This document shows positions 15,945-23,738 of a stretch of DNA of 64,000 nt, piece by piece. Source of the DNA: Arthrobacter sp. Leaf234. Lineage in GTDB: Bacteria > Actinomycetota > Actinomycetes > Actinomycetales > Micrococcaceae. The first letter of the stretch is position 1. Each line of letters starts with the position of its first letter. The translations under genes and the position numbers were made by a program. The DNA is taken from assembly GCF_001422665.1 (NCBI RefSeq), contig NZ_LMLU01000005.1:186001-250000 (forward strand). The letters are read 5' to 3'. Under the pieces are notes generated by a model, which saw nothing but the letters and a program-made list of their open reading frames with translations, was not told the DNA's origin and made no database searches.

Positions 15945-17038
15945 GCCGCACGTCCCGAGCAGCCGTCCACCGCAGCGGCAGGCCGGATCTCGACCTGACG
16001 ACCGTCGACGTCGCCGATCCCGTACCCGGAACCGTCCTCGTCCGCATGGGTGCCTCGGGTGTCTGCGGGTCCGACCGGCACGTGCTCGACGGCGACTGGA
16101 CGCTGCCCTCGCCCACGGTCATGGGCCACGAGGGCGCAGGAACCGTCGAGGCGATCGGCGACGGCGTCACCGACGTCGAAGTGGGCGACCACGTGATCCT
16201 CTCGTGGTTCTACCCCTGCCGGCGCTGCACCGCCTGCCTCTCCGGGAAGTCCTACGTCTGCTCCGGCAGCCGATCCGAGGAGTGCCTCCTGCCGGACGGC
16301 AGCACCCCGCTCTCGCTCGACGGCGAGCGCGTGTTCCCCTACCTGACCGTCGGGTCCATGAGCGAGTATGCCGTCGTGCCCGAAGCCGGCGCGATCCGCG
16401 TGCCGAAGGACGTCCCGTTCGACGTCGCCAGCCTCATCGGGTGCTCGGTTGCCACGGGCTTCGGCGCCGTGGTCAACGACGCCTGCGTGGAGGCGGGCAC
16501 GTCCGCCGTCGTCGTCGGCACCGGGGGCGTGGGCCTCTCCATCATCATGGCGCTGCGGCTGGTCGGTGCGAACCCGATCATCGCCGTCGACCTCAGCGAG
16601 GAGAAGCTGACTGCCGCCCGGGACTTCGGGGCGACCCACACGCTCGTGCCCTCCGCGGACCTGGTGGAGGAGATCGGCACGCTGACGGGGGGAGGCGCGG
16701 CCTATGCGTTCGAGGCGATCGGCCGGGTGCAGACCATCGAGTCGCTCCCGTCGCTGATCGCAGCGGGTGGCAAGGCCGTCATCGTAGGGCTGCCGCCCGA
16801 GGACAGCCCGGTGTCGATCGACGCTCTGGCGCTCGCGGAGAGTGGCAAGTCGCTCATCGGCTCGAACTACGGGTGCACGGTACCGGGGCGGGACTTCCCC
16901 CGGCTCGCGGAGCTGTTCCTCGCCGGTAGGCTGCCCGTCGACCGGCTCATCTCGGACCGCATCGGGCTCGACGACGTCAACGAGGCCTTCGAGGCGATGC
17001 GGCGGGGGGAGCGCGCGCGGAGCGTTATCGTCTTCTAG
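15941..17038 (+). CDS. Zinc-dependent medium-chain alcohol dehydrogenase
   Basis: 365 residues. Catalytic zinc ligands: Cys in SGVCGSDRH and the His-Glu of MGHEGAGTVEAIGDGV. The structural zinc lobe is C-X2-C-X2-C-X7-C (CRRCTACLSGKSYVC). The NAD fold has GTGGVGLS. It oxidises an alcohol or reduces an aldehyde in the cytoplasm. The start ATG overlaps the permease stop, so it shares the operon and probably works on the imported compound or a product. The last 45 residues have a close copy as a broken fragment at 23601-23738. Confidence 0.87.
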   Translation: MSRTSRAAVHRSGRPDLDLTTVDVADPVPGTVLVRMGASGVCGSDRHVLDGDWTLPSPTVMGHEGAGTVEAIGDGVTDVEVGDHVILSWFYPCRRCTACLSGKSYVCSGSRSEECLLPDGSTPLSLDGERVFPYLTVGSMSEYAVVPEAGAIRVPKDVPFDVASLIGCSVATGFGAVVNDACVEAGTSAVVVGTGGVGLSIIMALRLVGANPIIAVDLSEEKLTAARDFGATHTLVPSADLVEEIGTLTGGGAAYAFEAIGRVQTIESLPSLIAAGGKAVIVGLPPEDSPVSIDALALAESGKSLIGSNYGCTVPGRDFPRLAELFLAGRLPVDRLISDRIGLDDVNEAFEAMRRGERARSVIVF

Positions 17039-17124
17039 CGACGGCTTGTCGGGCGACGACGGCGTTTTCCGCCTCGCGACCCGGAACATTACTCGGCGGC
17101 TCGGCCGCTTCTGTCAGGGGGACC

Positions 17125-17739
17125 ATGGGGCGGCCACGCCAGGCGATTCTGTCGCCGGAGAAGATCTATAGGGCTGCACTGGACCTGGTGGACGAGTTCG
17201 GCGACTTCACGTTGCCCGGGCTCGCGAAACGGCTCTCGGTCAGTCCGTCGTCGATCTACCACCATGTGCAGGGGCGGCCGGAGATCATCAACGGGATCCG
17301 GTCGGTCATCGGTGCCGATGCCCTCGCGTCGGGCGACTTCTTCACGGCGGGAGCCGACTGGCGGGACAGGGCAGCGGCGTGGGCACGAAGCTATCGGAGG
17401 GCCCTGGGGCAGCACGCGAAGTGCATCCCGCTGCTCGTCGGAGAGGCCGTGACGGACCACGCGACACTCGAGATCTACGAGCACCTCGCCGCGCTCTTCG
17501 TCGAGCAGGGCTTCTCCGCCAATGACGTGGTGGTCGCGGTGACGGTGCTCGACAACTTCATGCTCGGATCGGCCCTGGACGTGGCTGCGCCCGAGTCGGC
17601 CTGGCTCGCCGATGCCGAGGCCCAGCCCGCGCTGCACGCCGCGTTCGCCGATGCATCCCTGGCCGGGCCTCGCTCAGATCTCAGCTTCGAGGTGGGGGTG
17701 GCGGCGATCATCGCGCACCTGGGGACGCTGGTGGCCTGA
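17125..17739 (+). CDS. TetR family regulator
   Basis: 204 residues. Residues 1-55 are a TetR helix-turn-helix (ILSPEKIYRAALDLVDEFG…LAKRLSVSPSSIYHHVQGRPEI). The rest is helical and resembles the TetR C-terminal group (tetracyclin-repressor-like). It has a CAGGGGGA Shine-Dalgarno and lies 86 bp behind the dehydrogenase in the same direction, so it may control that operon. Ligand unknown. A hairpin separates it from the convergent amt gene. Confidence 0.8.
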   Translation: MGRPRQAILSPEKIYRAALDLVDEFGDFTLPGLAKRLSVSPSSIYHHVQGRPEIINGIRSVIGADALASGDFFTAGADWRDRAAAWARSYRRALGQHAKCIPLLVGEAVTDHATLEIYEHLAALFVEQGFSANDVVVAVTVLDNFMLGSALDVAAPESAWLADAEAQPALHAAFADASLAGPRSDLSFEVGVAAIIAHLGTLVA

Positions 17740-17740
17740 C

Positions 17741-17763
17741 CGGCACCAGCGCCCCGGGTGCCG
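17741..17763. terminator. Convergent hairpin terminator
   Basis: Stem CGGCACC / GGTGCCG with a 9-base loop immediately after the rightward tetR stop and before the leftward amt stop. Confidence 0.5.
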
Positions 17764-19134
17764 TCACGGATGACGCTGCGGCTCGACGTTGTCCGCGACA
17801 TCGGACTCCACGCGCGGGTCGGCCTCCAGCTCATGCAACTGCTCGGCGTGGCCACGGGGTGAGTGGGCCTTGTCCGAACCGTTCTCGTAGGCGTTCTCGG
17901 CGTGGAGCGCGAGATCGAGCCCGCGTGCTTCGACGTCGCCCGGGACCCGGATGCCCATGGTCCTGTCGAGGACCTTCGCCAGCGCCCAGGTGACGGTGAA
18001 GGTGTAGGTGAAGACGGCCAGGATGGCGATGGCCTGGCGGCCCAGGAGATCGAAGCCACCACCGTAGAGCAGGCCCGTCGCTCCACTCGGGGCCTCCGGC
18101 GTCGCGATGAGGCCGATCAGCAGGCCGCCCACCACGCCCCCGATGAAGTGCAGGGCCGTGACGTCGAGCGCGTCATCGAAGCCCAGCTTGTACTTCAGCG
18201 ACACGGCGAAGTAGCAGACGGCACCCGCTGCGGCGCCGATGGCCAGGGCGCCGAGGGGCGTGACCGCACCGCACGACGGCGTGATCGCGACCAGCGCGGC
18301 GATGGCGCCGGAGGAGGCGCCGAGCGTGGTGGCGTGACCGTCCCGGAGGCGCTCGACCAGAAGCCACACGCAGACGCCGGCGCAGGTGGCGGCGACCGTG
18401 TTGAAGACCGCGACGGCCGCGTTGTTGTCGGCGGCACCGAGGCCGCTGCCGTCGAAGCCGATCCACCCGGTGAACAGGAGCCCTACGCCGAGCAGTGTGA
18501 AGGGCAGGTTATGTGCCTTCGGCTGGACGGGCCAGGTGCGGCGCTTGCCCAGGACCAGCGCCAGTGCGAGGGCTGCGACGCCCGAGTTGACGTGGATGGC
18601 CGTGCTTCCGGCGTAGTCGATGGCGCCGAGGGTGTCGGCGATCCAGCCGCCCTGCACGGCACCGTCCGCCGAATCGAAGGCGAAGACCCAGTGCGCCACC
18701 GGGAAGTACACGAGGGTGGCCCACAGGCCGGCGAAGACGAGCCAGGCGCTGAACTTCATGCGGTCGGCGGCGGCGCCGGCCACGATGCCCGCGGTGAGGC
18801 CGGCGAACATCAGGTGCAGGGCGGCGAGGGCGAGGGGTGGCAGGGCGGCGTCGTCGGGGGCCGTGAGCAGTTGGCCCAGGCCGGCGTACTCGAGCGGGTT
18901 GCCGAGCAGGCCCAGCCCGCCGAGGGACGAACCGAAGACCGCGGAGTAGCCGAAGGCCACCCACAGAACTCCGACGACACAGAAGGAGCCGAACACCATG
19001 AGCATCATGTTCATGGTGGTCCGACGGCTGACCATCCCGCCGTAGAAGAGGGCGAGCCCCGGAAGCATCAGTGCGACGGCGACGACGGCGGTCAGAACCC
19101 ACGCCGTGTTGCCCGCGATTGCAGCAGTGTCCAT
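17764..19134 (-). CDS. amt: Ammonium transporter
   Basis: 456 residues with eleven membrane helices of the Amt/Rh family. Landmarks are ALMLPGLALFYGGMVSRRTTMNMM at the N-terminus, the twin pore histidines in STAIHVNSG and DVTALHFIGGVVG, and the cytoplasmic C-terminal region around GIRVPGDVEARGLDLALHAENAYE, which responds to PII proteins in this family. It brings ammonium into the cell. The ATG at 19134 has GGAGA just upstream, so I prefer it to the ATG four codons earlier. Two copies of the local TetR operator precede it, suggesting joint control with glnT. Confidence 0.92.
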   Translation of the reverse strand: MDTAAIAGNTAWVLTAVVAVALMLPGLALFYGGMVSRRTTMNMMLMVFGSFCVVGVLWVAFGYSAVFGSSLGGLGLLGNPLEYAGLGQLLTAPDDAALPPLALAALHLMFAGLTAGIVAGAAADRMKFSAWLVFAGLWATLVYFPVAHWVFAFDSADGAVQGGWIADTLGAIDYAGSTAIHVNSGVAALALALVLGKRRTWPVQPKAHNLPFTLLGVGLLFTGWIGFDGSGLGAADNNAAVAVFNTVAATCAGVCVWLLVERLRDGHATTLGASSGAIAALVAITPSCGAVTPLGALAIGAAAGAVCYFAVSLKYKLGFDDALDVTALHFIGGVVGGLLIGLIATPEAPSGATGLLYGGGFDLLGRQAIAILAVFTYTFTVTWALAKVLDRTMGIRVPGDVEARGLDLALHAENAYENGSDKAHSPRGHAEQLHELEADPRVESDVADNVEPQRHP

Positions 19135-19192
19135 TCGATTCTCCATGACGGCTAGAAGCAGGCACCCCGCGGTGGCCGCAGGTAGCAGCGTT

Positions 19193-19242
19193 TCGATACG
19201 CTATCTAAATGCTCGGGGCATGCCTTTTCGATGCCATATCGA
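19193..19242 (-). promoter_or_regulatory. Paired TetR-type operators upstream of amt
   Basis: Two 15-bp elements related to TCGATANNNTATCGA: TCGATACGCTATCTA at 19193-19207 and TCGATGCCATATCGA at 19228-19242, with start points 35 bp apart. The same pair with the same spacing and orientation stands before glnT. They lie in the 125-bp gap between the end of tetR and the start of amt. Confidence 0.65.
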
Positions 19243-19258
19243 TATCGTTACGGCCGCG

Positions 19259-19966
19259 TTAACTCTCCGTCGAGAGGTCGACGCTTGCGGACAGGGCGGC
19301 CGCCTCGATCCGGACCGCGGGGAGATCGTCGGGGGCCCGGAGGAGCGAGGCGAGCGTGGTGTCGGCACTCAGGGCGGAGACGTCGTCGGCCGTGTAGGTG
19401 CGCAGGCCGGGGAGTGGTTGGCGGTAGTGGCGCTGAAGGCCCTCGTTGAGGCTCAGCGCGGCGGTCGCGGCCGCCTCCGGGTCGACGTCCCTCAGCTCGC
19501 CGGCGTCGATGCCCTGCCGGATGATCGATGCGGCCAGCCGATGCAGTTCGCTGTAGTCCTCGAAGAAGGCGCCGAAGTTCTGCGGTTGCGAGCGTGCCAC
19601 GCGTTCGAACTCGTAGAAGTCCAGGGGAGAGGCGCACAGCTGGACGGCGTCCGCGTGGAGTACCGCATAGAGCCTGGCTGCTGCGGAGCCCGGTGCGGGT
19701 TCCAGCGCCTCTGCCACCTGGAGGGAGCCGCGATTCTCCTCGAGGAGGGCCTGCAGGATGTGCTCCTTGCGGGCGAACCAGTAGTAGACAGAGGACTGCC
19801 GCAGCCCGGCGCTGCGGGCGATCTCGCTCATCGTCGTCTCGGCGTATCCCTTCGCGACGAACAGTGCCGTCGCCTCGCGGATGATCTCCTGGCGGGGGGA
19901 TTCGCCCGTCGATCCGCTCAGGCGGGGACGGCCCGCCGTCGCTCCGGTGGTCTTCATCGCTTCCAT
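19259..19966 (-). CDS. TetR family regulator of the amt-glnT nitrogen module (proposed)
   Basis: 235 residues from the ATG of MEAMKTTG, which has AGGAG seven bases upstream. The N-terminal helix-turn-helix is clear (IIREATALFVAKGYAETTMSEIARSAGLRQSSVYYWFARKEHI, about residues 31-75). The C-terminal part is helical with no recognisable ligand motif. It sits between amt (same strand, downstream) and glnT (divergent), and both have the same operator pair. It may therefore play the role AmtR has in corynebacteria, although the operator sequence here is different. Direct binding is inferred. Confidence 0.82.
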   Translation of the reverse strand: MEAMKTTGATAGRPRLSGSTGESPRQEIIREATALFVAKGYAETTMSEIARSAGLRQSSVYYWFARKEHILQALLEENRGSLQVAEALEPAPGSAAARLYAVLHADAVQLCASPLDFYEFERVARSQPQNFGAFFEDYSELHRLAASIIRQGIDAGELRDVDPEAAATAALSLNEGLQRHYRQPLPGLRTYTADDVSALSADTTLASLLRAPDDLPAVRIEAAALSASVDLSTES

Positions 19967-20068
19967 TCCTGCTCCTCGTGTCATCCGGCGTGCGGCCCGA
20001 CGGCAGACTATGTCGCCGATCCGTCGGGCAGGCGCGCCCGGCCCGGGTTTTACGCTGCCGTAACAATA

Positions 20069-20118
20069 TCGACACTCTATCGAAATTGCTCGGCGCCAGA
20101 CTTTCCATAGCTTATCGA
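20069..20118 (+). promoter_or_regulatory. Paired TetR-type operators upstream of glnT
   Basis: TCGACACTCTATCGA at 20069-20083 and TCCATAGCTTATCGA at 20104-20118, again 35 bp apart and in the same orientation toward the gene as the pair before amt. The gene-proximal copies of the two loci are almost identical (ATAGCGTATCGAAA and ATAGCTTATCGAAA). They lie in the divergent promoter between tetR and glnT. Confidence 0.65.
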
Positions 20119-20157
20119 AATACTGGTGGGCGTCCCGGAACCGAACAGGAGATCGTC

Positions 20158-21519
20158 ATGAGCGTCACAACAGCGGAAGCAGCCGTCGAGACCGTCCAGC
20201 GCAGGCTTCGGGAGGCGGGCGTCAAGTATGCGATGTCGAGCTTCGTGGACCTCCACGGCAACATCAAGACCAAGTTCGTCCCCCTGGCTCACCTGCCGCA
20301 GATGGCCGCGGGATCGGAGCTCTTCACCGGCGCGGCACTGGACGGACTGCCGCAGGACATCAGCGACGAGGAGCTCTCGGCGCGGCCCGATCTCGACAGC
20401 GCCGTCCAGCTGCCCTGGCGCAAGGACGTCGCGTACTTCTCCAGCGACCTCTACCACGAGGGCCAGCCGTTCGAGGCGGCTTCGCGGAACATCCTCAAGC
20501 GCCAGCTGGAGGCAGCCAGGGAGCTCGGGTTCACGTTCAACCTGGGCATCGAGACCGAGTTCTTCGTCCTCAAGGACACCCCCGCCGGCCCCGTGGAGGT
20601 CAGCGACCGGGACAACCTCAGCAAGCCCTGCTACACGGCGCCCGCCGCGCTGGACAACTTCGAGTGGCTCACCGAGATGGTGGAGGCGATGAACGAGATG
20701 GGCTGGGGCGTCTACTCCTTCGACCATGAGGACGCCCAGGGCCAGTTCGAGATCGACTTCACGTATGCCGACGCCCTCACGATGGCCGACCGCGCCGTCT
20801 TCTTCCGCCTGATGGCCAACGAGATGGTCCGCAAGCACGGCTACTTCGCCACCTTCATGCCCAAACCTTTCGCCGACCGCAGCGGGTCCGGCGCGCACTT
20901 CAACATGTCCCTCGCCGACATCAAGAGCGGCGAGAACCTCTTCGAGACCGACGACGACCCCCGCGGCTGCGGCATCTCCGCCCTCGGCTACCAGTTCATC
21001 GCCGGCGTCCTCAAGCACGCGCCCGCCATCTGCGCCGTCATCGCACCCACTGTGAACAGCTACAAGCGGCTGGTCCGGAAGGGCAGCATGTCCGGGTCCA
21101 CGTGGGCGCCGGTGTTCGTGAGCTACGGCAACAACAACCGCACCAACATGATCCGGGTGCCCCTCGTGGGTGGACGGGTGGAGTGCCGTGCCGCGGACAT
21201 CAGCGGCAACCCCTACCTGGGTGCCGCGATCATCCTCGCCGCCGGGCTGGAGGGCATCCGCGAGAACCTCGACCCGGGGGAGCCACATACTGAGAACATG
21301 TACAACTACAGCGAGGCGGAGATCATCTCCAACGGCCTCGGCCTGCTGCCCCGCAGTCTGGGGGAGGCCATCGAGGAGTTCGCGGCCGACAGCCTGTCCC
21401 GCGAGGTCTTCGGCGAGAAGATGTACAACGCCTACATCGACTACAAGAGCCAGGAATGGGACGAATACCAGGCACACGTCTCCGAGTGGGAGACCAAGCG
21501 CTACCTGAAGTTCTTCTAG
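20158..21519 (+). CDS. glnT: Type III glutamate-ammonia ligase / GlnT family
   Basis: 453 residues; ATG with AGGAGA Shine-Dalgarno. The N-terminal segment KYAMSSFVDLHGNIKTKFVP and the later IETEFFVL, GQFEIDFTYADALTMADR, and MPKPFADRSGSGAHFNMS are the glutamine synthetase fold with metal-binding glutamates and the ATP loop. The sequence is of the GlnT subgroup, which includes gamma-glutamylmethylamide synthetases that use methylamine instead of ammonia. It shares operators with amt, pointing to nitrogen assimilation. It is followed by a MetX-like hydrolase after six bases. Whether ammonia or methylamine is the true substrate cannot be read from sequence. Confidence 0.87.
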   Translation: MSVTTAEAAVETVQRRLREAGVKYAMSSFVDLHGNIKTKFVPLAHLPQMAAGSELFTGAALDGLPQDISDEELSARPDLDSAVQLPWRKDVAYFSSDLYHEGQPFEAASRNILKRQLEAARELGFTFNLGIETEFFVLKDTPAGPVEVSDRDNLSKPCYTAPAALDNFEWLTEMVEAMNEMGWGVYSFDHEDAQGQFEIDFTYADALTMADRAVFFRLMANEMVRKHGYFATFMPKPFADRSGSGAHFNMSLADIKSGENLFETDDDPRGCGISALGYQFIAGVLKHAPAICAVIAPTVNSYKRLVRKGSMSGSTWAPVFVSYGNNNRTNMIRVPLVGGRVECRAADISGNPYLGAAIILAAGLEGIRENLDPGEPHTENMYNYSEAEIISNGLGLLPRSLGEAIEEFAADSLSREVFGEKMYNAYIDYKSQEWDEYQAHVSEWETKRYLKFF

Positions 21520-21525
21520 GTCGCC

Positions 21526-22521
21526 ATGCTCGCTGACTTCGACCTCGGCAGGTTCGGGCTTGTCTCCGGCTCGGATCTGCCCTCGGCGCGCCTCGCCTAC
21601 GAGACGCACGGGAACCTGAACGACGACGGCAGCAACTGCATCCTGCTGCCCTCCTACTACACGGGCACGTCCGCAAGTTATGCGCCGTGGATCGGCCCGG
21701 GCCGACTGTTCGATCCGGCGGACTGGTTCATCGTCGCGGTCAACCTCTTCGGGAATGGAGTGTCGACGTCGCCCTCACGGGCCCATCCCGACGTCGCCGG
21801 GGCGAACTTCCCCGACGTCGACATCGCCGACAACGTGATCGCCCAGCACCGGCTCCTCACCCAGCTGGGCGTGAGGCGGATCCGCCTCGTCGCGGGCTGG
21901 TCGATGGGGGCCCTGCAGGCGTACGAATGGGCGGTCCGGTACCCGGACCTGGTGGTTGCGATCCTCCCGATCGCCGGAGCGGCACGATGCTCACCCCACA
22001 ACCTCGTCTTCCTCGAAGGGGTGAAGACGGCACTGCTGGCCGATCCCGCGTTCGGGGAGGGGCGCTACGTCACACCACCGGTAAAGGGGCTCCGCGCGTT
22101 CGGCACGGTCTACGCGGGGTGGGCGTACTCGCAGGCCTTCTTCCGCGACGGGATGTACCGAGAGCTCGGGTATTCATCAGTGGACGCGGTGATCCAGAGC
22201 TGGGCCACCGATCATGAGCGGGAGGACGCGAACGACCTCCTCGCCATGCTCGGCACCTGGCAACGGGCCGACGTCGGGAAGTACCACCCGGGCGGGTTCG
22301 CGGGGGCAATGGGAAGCATCACGGCCCGGGCGATCGTGATGCCCGGCAGCACCGACCTCTACTTCCCGCAGGCCGACAGCGAGCGGGAGGTGGAGCTTCT
22401 CCAGCATGGGGAGCTGCGTCCGCTGGTGTCCGACCTGGGTCATGTCGCGGGGCGTCCGGGTGTCCGGGAGGCCGAGACTGCGCAGATCGCCACCGTGGTG
22501 CGGGAGCTGCTGCGAGGGTGA
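21526..22521 (+). CDS. Alpha/beta hydrolase, homoserine O-acetyltransferase-like
   Basis: 331 residues of the MetX-like hydrolase group. The nucleophile elbow is GWSMGALQ (Ser). The later PGSTDLYFP segment holds the expected acid, and LVSDLGHVAGRPG the histidine. N-terminal text ARLAYETHGNLN resembles MetX. Unlike true MetX, the region around the oxyanion and lid is shorter. It is the second gene behind glnT and probably co-transcribed, so a role in processing an amide or ester made there is possible. Exact activity unknown. Confidence 0.75.
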   Translation: MLADFDLGRFGLVSGSDLPSARLAYETHGNLNDDGSNCILLPSYYTGTSASYAPWIGPGRLFDPADWFIVAVNLFGNGVSTSPSRAHPDVAGANFPDVDIADNVIAQHRLLTQLGVRRIRLVAGWSMGALQAYEWAVRYPDLVVAILPIAGAARCSPHNLVFLEGVKTALLADPAFGEGRYVTPPVKGLRAFGTVYAGWAYSQAFFRDGMYRELGYSSVDAVIQSWATDHEREDANDLLAMLGTWQRADVGKYHPGGFAGAMGSITARAIVMPGSTDLYFPQADSEREVELLQHGELRPLVSDLGHVAGRPGVREAETAQIATVVRELLRG

Positions 22522-22626
22522 CTCCGTCGGGTGGATGACCGCGGCGTCGTGTATAGGTGAGGACATACGTTCAGAGGTCATCCGTGGCCTGATGCTCGTC
22601 ACAGCCGTCACCCTCAAGGAGAGTTC

Positions 22627-23511
22627 ATGAAAGTCCTGATCACCGGAGCACACGGCAAAGTAGGCCGAGCCACCACCCAGGCGATGATCGACGCCGGGCA
22701 CGAGGTCATGACCACCGATCTGACCCGCCCGGGCTTCGACCGCAAGCCCGAGGGCGCCCCGAAGTACACGATGGCCGACCTGACGGACGCGGGCGAGGCT
22801 TATGCCGTCGTGCGCGGCGTGGACGCCGTCGTCCACATCGCTGCTATCCCGGAGCCGACCGGCAACCCACCCCACGTGGTCTTCCAGACCAATCTGATGG
22901 CGACGTTTAACGTCCTCGAGGCCGCCATCAGCTTCGGGATCAAGCGATTCGTGTACATCTCGAGCGAGACCGTGCCGGGCTTCTTCTTTCCGGAGCGGGA
23001 TTTCCTCCCCGACTACGCTCCCGTGGACGAGGAGCACCCCATCCGTCCCCAGGATCCGTACGCACTATCAAAGCATTTCGGTGAGCAGCTGATGGACGCG
23101 GCCGTTCGGCGGTCGGACATCCAGTGCATCTCGATCCGCCCGTGCTGGGTGCAGTTCGAGGGCAACTACGAACTGAACCTCGGCCCGCAGATCCGCGACA
23201 GTTCCGTGTTGAGCCCCAATCTGTGGAGCTACATCGACGCCTACGACCTGGCCGACGCCATCGTGCTCGCCACGGAATCGGACCTGCCGGGTCACGAGGT
23301 GTTCTACATCGCGTCGCCCGACAACGTGGGGGGCTACGACTTCGCCGAAGTCCTCGCGCAGTACTACGGCGACCAGATCGAACTCCGTGAGCTGAGCCGG
23401 CCGGACGCCTCAGGCATCTCGAGCGCGAAGGCACAGCGGATGCTGGGCTGGACGCCCAAGCGTTCGTGGCGCGACTACCTCGATGCGGACGGCAAGGCCG
23501 TTCAGCAGTAG
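22627..23511 (+). CDS. NAD-dependent epimerase/dehydratase family oxidoreductase (extended SDR)
   Basis: 294 residues. N-terminal nucleotide motif TGAHGKVGR (residues 6-14), conserved DAVVHIAAIPEP and active-site YALSK, with Ser in VYISSETV. These mark an extended short-chain dehydrogenase, often acting on sugars or nucleotide sugars. A GGAGA Shine-Dalgarno precedes the ATG. It is monocistronic, ending at a strong hairpin. No neighbour suggests the substrate. Confidence 0.82.
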   Translation: MKVLITGAHGKVGRATTQAMIDAGHEVMTTDLTRPGFDRKPEGAPKYTMADLTDAGEAYAVVRGVDAVVHIAAIPEPTGNPPHVVFQTNLMATFNVLEAAISFGIKRFVYISSETVPGFFFPERDFLPDYAPVDEEHPIRPQDPYALSKHFGEQLMDAAVRRSDIQCISIRPCWVQFEGNYELNLGPQIRDSSVLSPNLWSYIDAYDLADAIVLATESDLPGHEVFYIASPDNVGGYDFAEVLAQYYGDQIELRELSRPDASGISSAKAQRMLGWTPKRSWRDYLDADGKAVQQ

Positions 23512-23521
23512 TGCCTGGTAC

Positions 23522-23555
23522 GACACAGGGCGGGACTGGCGTCCCGCCCTGTGTC
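23522..23555. terminator. Strong hairpin terminator after the SDR gene
   Basis: Perfect 14-bp stem GACACAGGGCGGGA / TCCCGCCCTGTGTC with a 6-base loop, ten bases after the SDR stop codon. There is no T tract. Confidence 0.65.
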
Positions 23556-23600
23556 AGGTCTCGACCGCGCACCCCCTCTCAGTGGGTCCGGTCGGTCCCA

Positions 23601-23738
23601 CGCCTGGCCGCGCTGTCCCTCGCGGGGAAGCTGCCCGTGGACCGGCTGATCTCGCACCGCATCGGCCTCGACGAGGTCAACGAGGCGTCCGACGCAATGC
23701 GTCGCGGCGAGCGCGCCCGGAGCGTCATAGTGTTCTAG
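23601..23738 (+). pseudogene. C-terminal fragment of a zinc alcohol dehydrogenase
   Basis: The last 45 codons (RLAALSLAGKLPVDRLISHR… to RARSVIVF) are nearly the same as the end of the intact dehydrogenase at 15941-17038. Nothing upstream matches the rest of that protein; it is preceded by the SDR terminator. It is a scrap left by a deletion or by recombination with a related gene, and it touches the 3' end of the DUF222 gene. Confidence 0.75.
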
